Positions 58,495 to 64,000 of a stretch of DNA of 64,000 nt are shown here, one piece after another. The notes beneath the pieces were generated by a model. The model saw nothing but the letters and a program-made list of their open reading frames with translations. It was not told where the DNA came from and did not search any database. The DNA is from a bacterium (GTDB lineage Bacteria > Chloroflexota > Dormibacteria > Aeolococcales > Bog-877): the NCBI GenBank assembly GCA_021785655.1, contig JAJYET010000005.1:1-64000 (forward strand). The letters are read 5' to 3'. The position numbers were made by a program, and so were the translations under genes. The first letter of the stretch is position 1. Every line of letters begins with the position of its first letter.

Positions 58495-61400
58495 ATGTGG
58501 ACCGTCGCCGTGATCAAGGACCCCGCCTACTACCTCCGCTGCGTGGCCGACCGGGCCACCGCGCAGGAGCTGGGCCTGCGCCGCCTGGCCGAGGCCACCA
58601 TGGTCGCCTACGAGCTGGCGGACGGCACCACGCTGGAGGCGTCCGAGGTCCACGCCCTCCGCCGTCAGGTGAAGGTGGCCGGGCTCCGGCTGGCGGACGG
58701 CCGGGAGGTGGCGCTGGACCTGGTGGAGGTCTTGCGGGACGGTCGGCACGTCGCCGGGTACCGGTTGGCCGACAAGACCGTGGTCGAGAAAGAGGATGCC
58801 CAGCGCGTCACCCTGACCCGCAGGCGGCTGGCGGCCTACCGACTCGCCGACGGCACCACGCTGGCCAAGGGCGAGCTGCGGGCCATCACCGCCGGGGAGA
58901 CGCTGGCGGGGCTCACGGACGCCGAGGGACGGCCGGTCGAGGCGGCCATGGTGGCGATCCGCGACCAGATGAACGGCCGCATCCTCGGGTACTACTCGGA
59001 GCACGGCGAGGCCCCCGGCCAGTGGATCGGCAAGGGAGCGCTGGAGGACCTCGGACTGACAGGGCTGGTCTCGCTGGACGAGAACCGGCAGGCGTACGAG
59101 CGGCTGATGGCCGGGCTCCACCCGGTCACGGGCGAGCGGCTGACCCACGGCCAGCCCGGCGGGGAGCGGGTGTCGGGCTTCGACCACCTGGTCACGGTCC
59201 CCAAGTCGGTGTCCCTGCTCTGGGGCTTGACCACCGACCAGGCGGTCCGGGAGGCCATCGAGGCCGCCCACAAGGAGTCCATCACCGAGGCGCTGGGCTG
59301 GCTGGAGTCGCAAATCTCCGTGGCCCGCCGGGGGCACGCCAGTGGCGGAGAGAACGACAAGCACCCGGACACCATCCACCACGTCCCGACCACCGGAGTG
59401 ATCGGCGTCCGGTTCCAGCACCGGGCGACCCGGCCGGGCGAGGGCGACCCGTGCGGCGACCCGCACCTGCACACCCACGTCACCATCGCCAACCTCGCGC
59501 ATGGGCAGGACGGCCAGTGGAACGCGCTCGACGCCCAGCTGATGTACCCGCACCTGCGGACGGCCTCCTTCGTCGAGCAGGCGGCCTTCCGCCGGCTGGC
59601 CGTCCAGAAGCTCGCGGCCCTCGGGCACCACATCGAGTGGACACAGCCGGTGAACGGCCACGCGGAGATCAAGGGGTTGGAGCGCCGCGACTGGATCGAG
59701 GCCTTCTCCCGCCGCTCCGCCGAGGCCGACGCGGCGCTGGAGCGCAAGGAGCTGATCGAGGAGGTCGGCTCCGGCCCCAGCAAGGCTCGCGACCAGGCGG
59801 GCCACGCGACCCGCCGAGCCAAGGAGACCGGGCTGGCCACCAGCGAGCTTGTCGCCGACTGGCAGGCTCGGGCGGCGGAGATCGGGCTCGGGCCGGGGCA
59901 GGTGGAGGCGGCGCTCCGGCGGCAAGCGACCCCCGAGGCGGAGCCCGAGCTGACCCCCAAGCTGGCGACCCAACTCGCCCAGGACCTCACCGAGCAGCAG
60001 AACGTGTTCGGCCTCGGGGACGCCATCCAGGCGGTCGCGAACGCCGCCCGGCTGGGCATGACCGTTGCGCGGGCCGTGGAGATGGCCAAGGAACTGACCC
60101 ACGGCGCGACGGACCAGATCGTCGCCTTGAAGCAGACGGCGCGCACCGTGATCCGGCGGGACGACGGGCGCGTGGTCAAGGTGCGGCTCAACGACGAGAT
60201 GGCCGAGTGCTTCACCACCAAGGAGGTGATCCGGCTGGAGAGCCAGGTGATCACCATCGCCAAGGAGCGCAGGCTCGCCGGCGTGGGGCTGGCCCGGCCG
60301 GAGGCCCTCGCCGCCGCGCTGGCCGCGCATCCGGAGCTGGGCGAGGATCAGGTGGCGATGGTGACGGGCCTCTGCACCGACGGGGCCGGAGTCGCCATCG
60401 CGCTGTCCCCCGCCGGCCACGGCAAGACGACCGCGCTCAGGCCAGCGGCCCAGGCTTGGCAGGACAGCGGCTTCACCGTGCTCGCGACGGCGCAGATGGC
60501 CGCACGAGCCCACGATCTGGGAGAGGGAGTCGGGCTCGACCCCAAGCGGGCGATGACCATCGCCGCGCTCCGGCAGCGCGTGGAGGGGACGGACGATATG
60601 CCGGTTGGCACCCCGCTTCCTCAGGGCGTCGTCCTACTGGTGGACGAGGTGTCCGTGGTCGATCTGAGGGACCTCGCAGCGCTGGAGTGCCACGTGAGGG
60701 CCGCCGACGGCAAGCTGGTGCTGGTGGGCGATCCGCAGCAGCTCGGCTCCATCGGGCCCGGGGCTCCGCTGGTCGAGCTGCCCCAGGTCGCGCCGACCTA
60801 CGAGCTGGTGGAGAACCGGCGGCAGACGGCGACCGAGCGCGACGCCGACGGCAAGGAGATTCTCGGACCCGATGGGAAGCCGATCTACTGGGAGCGCTCG
60901 GCCATCGAGGGCTTGCGGCGGGGCGCGTGGGGCCTGGCCAATCCTGAGGAATACCAGAGGTGGGCGGCGGAGAAGGCGAGGGGGACGGGTGAGGACGCCC
61001 CGACGGCCAGTGGGTTGATCGGCTTCGCGCTCCAGGACTACGACCGCCACGGCCGCATCGTCTACGCCGAGGGGGAGAGCCGGGCCGCCAAGGCCGACCT
61101 CATAAAGCAGGCGGCTCAGGACTACCTGAGCGCGAAGGACAGCGGGCAGAGCGTCGCCCTGATGGCCCACACCCACAAGGACCGCCTGAGCCTCAACGCC
61201 GTCATCCGGTCGGAGCTCATCCAGCGGGGAGAGGTGGCGGCCGATGGCATGAAGGCCGGCGATCTGGAGGTCGCCGCAGGCGACACCCTGCAGGTGCTCA
61301 AGAACTCCCGCAAGCTCGGGCTCGACAACTCCGACCTGGTGCGCGTCGAGGGGATCGACAAGGAGAAGAAGATCGCCTCGGTCCGGCGTCCCGACGGGGA

Positions 61401-62016
61401 GCTGGTGGAGCTGAACCACGGGTATCTCGCCAAGTACGCCGCCCACGGGTACGCCGAGACGGTGAACAAGGCGCAGGGCACGACGGCCGACGTGGGGCTG
61501 GTGCTGGCCGACAGCTCCAGCCTCAGCTCCCAGTTCGGCCAGGTGGCGCTCACCCGGGGCCGGGAGGACAACCGGATCTACTTCGCCGGACCAAGGCCCG
61601 TGGACCCCGAGCACCACCTTCCTGAGGAACAGGCTCCCTCAGAGGACGACCAGTGGAAGCTCATCTTCGCCGGGCTCACCCGAGACCGGAGCAAGGAGCT
61701 GGCCAGCGAGGTGATCGCCGCCCTCGACCGGGACGACCGGCAGGCCGTGGAGAAGGCGCTGGCCGCCAGCGTCGAGGTCACCAGGGCGGCGGCCCAGGTG
61801 GAGAGAGACCGGCTGGCGGCCCAGGCGGTCAAGGCCGAGGGTGAGGCCCTCGCTCGGCGCGACCTGCAGGCCATCGAGGCGATGCAGGCCGAAGAGGCCG
61901 CCAAGACCTCCGAAGAGAGGGAGGCGGAGCGGAGGAGAGCCGACCACGAGGCCGACGAGCACCGCCAGCAGCACCAGTCGCACGGCATGCAGCGGACACG
62001 GGGGCCGCGACCCTGA
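58495..62016 (+). CDS. MobF (TraA/TrwC-type) conjugative relaxase-helicase with internal repeat insertion
   Basis: N-term DPAYYLRCVA tyrosines, FDHLVTVPKSVSLLWGL, DPHLHTHVTIANL metal His triad; helicase SPAGHGKTTALR, VVLLVDEVSVVD, VNKAQGTTADVGLVL, LTRGREDNRIYF. Confidence 0.93.
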   Translation: MWTVAVIKDPAYYLRCVADRATAQELGLRRLAEATMVAYELADGTTLEASEVHALRRQVKVAGLRLADGREVALDLVEVLRDGRHVAGYRLADKTVVEKEDAQRVTLTRRRLAAYRLADGTTLAKGELRAITAGETLAGLTDAEGRPVEAAMVAIRDQMNGRILGYYSEHGEAPGQWIGKGALEDLGLTGLVSLDENRQAYERLMAGLHPVTGERLTHGQPGGERVSGFDHLVTVPKSVSLLWGLTTDQAVREAIEAAHKESITEALGWLESQISVARRGHASGGENDKHPDTIHHVPTTGVIGVRFQHRATRPGEGDPCGDPHLHTHVTIANLAHGQDGQWNALDAQLMYPHLRTASFVEQAAFRRLAVQKLAALGHHIEWTQPVNGHAEIKGLERRDWIEAFSRRSAEADAALERKELIEEVGSGPSKARDQAGHATRRAKETGLATSELVADWQARAAEIGLGPGQVEAALRRQATPEAEPELTPKLATQLAQDLTEQQNVFGLGDAIQAVANAARLGMTVARAVEMAKELTHGATDQIVALKQTARTVIRRDDGRVVKVRLNDEMAECFTTKEVIRLESQVITIAKERRLAGVGLARPEALAAALAAHPELGEDQVAMVTGLCTDGAGVAIALSPAGHGKTTALRPAAQAWQDSGFTVLATAQMAARAHDLGEGVGLDPKRAMTIAALRQRVEGTDDMPVGTPLPQGVVLLVDEVSVVDLRDLAALECHVRAADGKLVLVGDPQQLGSIGPGAPLVELPQVAPTYELVENRRQTATERDADGKEILGPDGKPIYWERSAIEGLRRGAWGLANPEEYQRWAAEKARGTGEDAPTASGLIGFALQDYDRHGRIVYAEGESRAAKADLIKQAAQDYLSAKDSGQSVALMAHTHKDRLSLNAVIRSELIQRGEVAADGMKAGDLEVAAGDTLQVLKNSRKLGLDNSDLVRVEGIDKEKKIASVRRPDGELVELNHGYLAKYAAHGYAETVNKAQGTTADVGLVLADSSSLSSQFGQVALTRGREDNRIYFAGPRPVDPEHHLPEEQAPSEDDQWKLIFAGLTRDRSKELASEVIAALDRDDRQAVEKALAASVEVTRAAAQVERDRLAAQAVKAEGEALARRDLQAIEAMQAEEAAKTSEEREAERRRADHEADEHRQQHQSHGMQRTRGPRP

Positions 62017-62017
62017 G

Positions 62018-62404
62018 ATGGGCTCGCTATTCGCGCCGCTAGCCATCCTGGCCCTTGGGGCAGTCGCGGCCCTGGCCGGGGCTCGGAGGCCCTCGGGCCG
62101 CCGGCCACTGGTTCCGGCCCTCCCACGCAGGGACCTCGACCGCGAGCAGGCGGGCGATCCAGCCACTCCCGCGTTCGAGCTGGCCGTGCTGAGCCATCAC
62201 CCGGACCCCTTGGTGCGCCTCCAGGTGGCGCTGAATCCCAGCACCGACGGCTGGACCCGCGAGCGCCTCGACGCCGACGACGAGCTGGAAGTCCTCCGCT
62301 CCGGCTACGGGGAAGGGCGCGGGGCACGGGCCGCCAGCTCGGGCACCTGGCCGTGGTCGCTGCCCGGCGACCTCGACGCTTGGCGGCTGTCTTGGGCGGC
62401 CTGA
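62018..62404 (+). CDS. Small hypothetical protein with N-terminal TM
   Basis: ORF immediately after relaxase; LAVLSHHPDPLVRLQVALNPSTD. Confidence 0.5.
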   Translation: MGSLFAPLAILALGAVAALAGARRPSGRRPLVPALPRRDLDREQAGDPATPAFELAVLSHHPDPLVRLQVALNPSTDGWTRERLDADDELEVLRSGYGEGRGARAASSGTWPWSLPGDLDAWRLSWAA

Positions 62405-62467
62405 CGTGGGCAATTTCCCGGCTCGCCCACGGGTGAGACGCTCCAGCGAAGGCCAAGGAGGTGCCAG

Positions 62468-63169
62468 ATGAACAGCAGCCATCGCGGAGCGGTGATCGCA
62501 CTGGCGATGCTGGCGGGCACGCTCGGTCTCAGCTCGCTCCTCGCGGTGTCCGGCTCGGCGGCCCCCGCCGGGCCCAGTCGCCCTGCCGCCGTGGCCAGCA
62601 CCCAGGTCCTGGGCAGCCTGCCCCGCCCGAGCCAGGTGAGGCCCGCGGACGTGGCCGTCAAGAGCACCCCTACCCCGTCGCCCTCGGCCGACCCCACCGA
62701 GCAGCCCAGCACAGCTGCTGCGCCCCGGCCTACGACCGTGGCCGCTGCGCCGCCGTCGCGGCCAGCTCCTACTCATACGCCGTGGCCGACTCCCCGGCCG
62801 GTGGCCACCCCCAGGCCAACTCCCGTCCCCACGCCCCCAGGACCCATCGACAGCGGCCCCCTGCCCGCTCTGACTTGGACCGTGGTGAACCAGGGCGGCG
62901 CGCCCGTTGTGTCCACCGGCAGCTCGGTCAGCGCCTCCTACACCTATCCGCCGGGCACCTACACCACCGGGATCGCCGTCTCCACAAGCTGGGGCAACTA
63001 CTCCCTGTGCGCGACGGAGACCGAGATCGACACGAGCGGGTCCACGACCTTCACGTCCACCTACGAGACGTGCGGCGTGGACCAGTCCTGGCAGGGCCTG
63101 GGAAGTGGTGGCGGCTCGCCCGACACCGCCGAGTCGATCACCGTCACCCTGTCCTGGTACCAGCCGTAG
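62468..63169 (+). CDS. Secreted protein with Pro/Thr-rich linker and C-terminal beta domain
   Basis: RBS (AAGGAGG), signal peptide, PTP-rich stalk, C-terminal beta-rich domain with two Cys. Confidence 0.7.
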   Translation: MNSSHRGAVIALAMLAGTLGLSSLLAVSGSAAPAGPSRPAAVASTQVLGSLPRPSQVRPADVAVKSTPTPSPSADPTEQPSTAAAPRPTTVAAAPPSRPAPTHTPWPTPRPVATPRPTPVPTPPGPIDSGPLPALTWTVVNQGGAPVVSTGSSVSASYTYPPGTYTTGIAVSTSWGNYSLCATETEIDTSGSTTFTSTYETCGVDQSWQGLGSGGGSPDTAESITVTLSWYQP

Positions 63170-63511
63170 GGGCCGGCGCGAACACAGGTTAGTCCCGCGA
63201 CGCCTGTGTCAATCCACTTCCCCGTACGTCGCAAGTCGATCCCGGTCTGCCGGTCGAGCCTCCTTGGCCACCGGGCTCCTGCCGTTCGTCCATGTTACTC
63301 ATCGGTAACCAGGGACCCCATTCCACGCAACTGCGCGTACACTCGCAGGTCACGAAGACGCGATCGAGCACGGGAGGAACAAAAGGAACATTTCGTCACC
63401 GGTCACTCTTCGCCGAAGGCGGGCTAGACAGCAGCTCGCCCCTCCGCTTGGGGCGTAGGGTGGCCGTGCGTTGATACGAACCGTTCAAGTACACACAAAC
63501 GGGGGGGCACT

Positions 63512-64000
63512 ATGCGATCGTTTACTACGCGGCTCGCGCTTGTCGGCGCATTGGTATGCGGGCTGGCAACAGCCTTCTCCGGGACCGTCCAAGCGGCCAG
63601 CGCGACGACGACTGCATCGCCATCAGCCCCGACGCTCACAGCTTCACAAGTCGCTGCGGTCGCAGGATACAAGGCTAGTCATGACACAGAAGCGGCCCAG
63701 ATAGCCGCCCTTGGTGCGCAGTACGCGGCTCTGAATGCCACGAAGACGCAAGCCTTTCAAGACGGCACCGTCACAAGACCTGGAGCCCCACGGGGTTCTC
63801 GCGGCAGTGGCATTAGTCCAAACATTCTCTGCTGCGGCAATCCTAATCCGCCGAGCGAAGCGGTTGTTCCCTACCTGGTCCAATATGGACAGGACACTGG
63901 TTGGTTCTGCGGCCCGGCCACGGTCGCCGAGATGTCTGCGACCGTACCTGGACCGAGCGCGTACAACTTGAACCAGTACGCTGTCGCGAGCTACATGGGG
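63512..64000 (+). CDS. Secreted C39-like cysteine peptidase domain protein, runs off right edge
   Basis: Translation from ATG 63512 (not in ORF track, no stop): signal peptide ... VVPYLVQYGQDTGWFCGPATVAEMSATVPGPSAYNLNQYAVASYMG. Confidence 0.65.
   Translation, partial: MRSFTTRLALVGALVCGLATAFSGTVQAASATTTASPSAPTLTASQVAAVAGYKASHDTEAAQIAALGAQYAALNATKTQAFQDGTVTRPGAPRGSRGSGISPNILCCGNPNPPSEAVVPYLVQYGQDTGWFCGPATVAEMSATVPGPSAYNLNQYAVASYMG

Noticed and set aside
58398-60947. 849-aa ORF in another frame of the relaxase gene (and 58438-60513 antisense)
   Set aside because: Gly/Arg/Pro-rich frame shadow; relaxase frame has all catalytic motifs.

Overview
High-GC bacterial window with two parts. (1) About 1-43.8 kb is chromosome-like: metabolic enzymes, transporters, regulators, an H+-translocating pyrophosphatase, a response regulator with a hybrid kinase, a D,D-carboxypeptidase and a LysM/CHAP hydrolase, an ABC-2 exporter with a TetR repressor, an ECF sigma/anti-sigma pair and a tyrosine phenol-lyase. 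Several IS remnants (IS607, IS5, an orfA-type transposase, IS1380) are scattered through it. (2) From about 43.9 kb to the right edge lies what looks like the left part of an integrative mobile element. It starts at a selenocysteine-type tRNA-like sequence (UCA anticodon, 6-bp D-stem, long variable arm, encoded CCA). That is followed by a convergent tyrosine integrase, accessory and secreted-protein genes, a stand-alone Lon-type AAA+ ATPase, a possible bacteriocin-like peptide with a coupled 2-TM protein, a ParA/ribbon-helix-helix partition module with iteron-like repeats, two RHH accessory proteins, a candidate oriT, and a MobF relaxase-helicase. The relaxase carries an unusual tandem-repeat insertion inside its catalytic domain. 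The best candidates for something undescribed are the tRNA-Sec-associated element, the repeat-bearing relaxase, and the Gly-rich peptide/2-TM pair. All calls come from reading the sequence and ORF translations. No database search was run.
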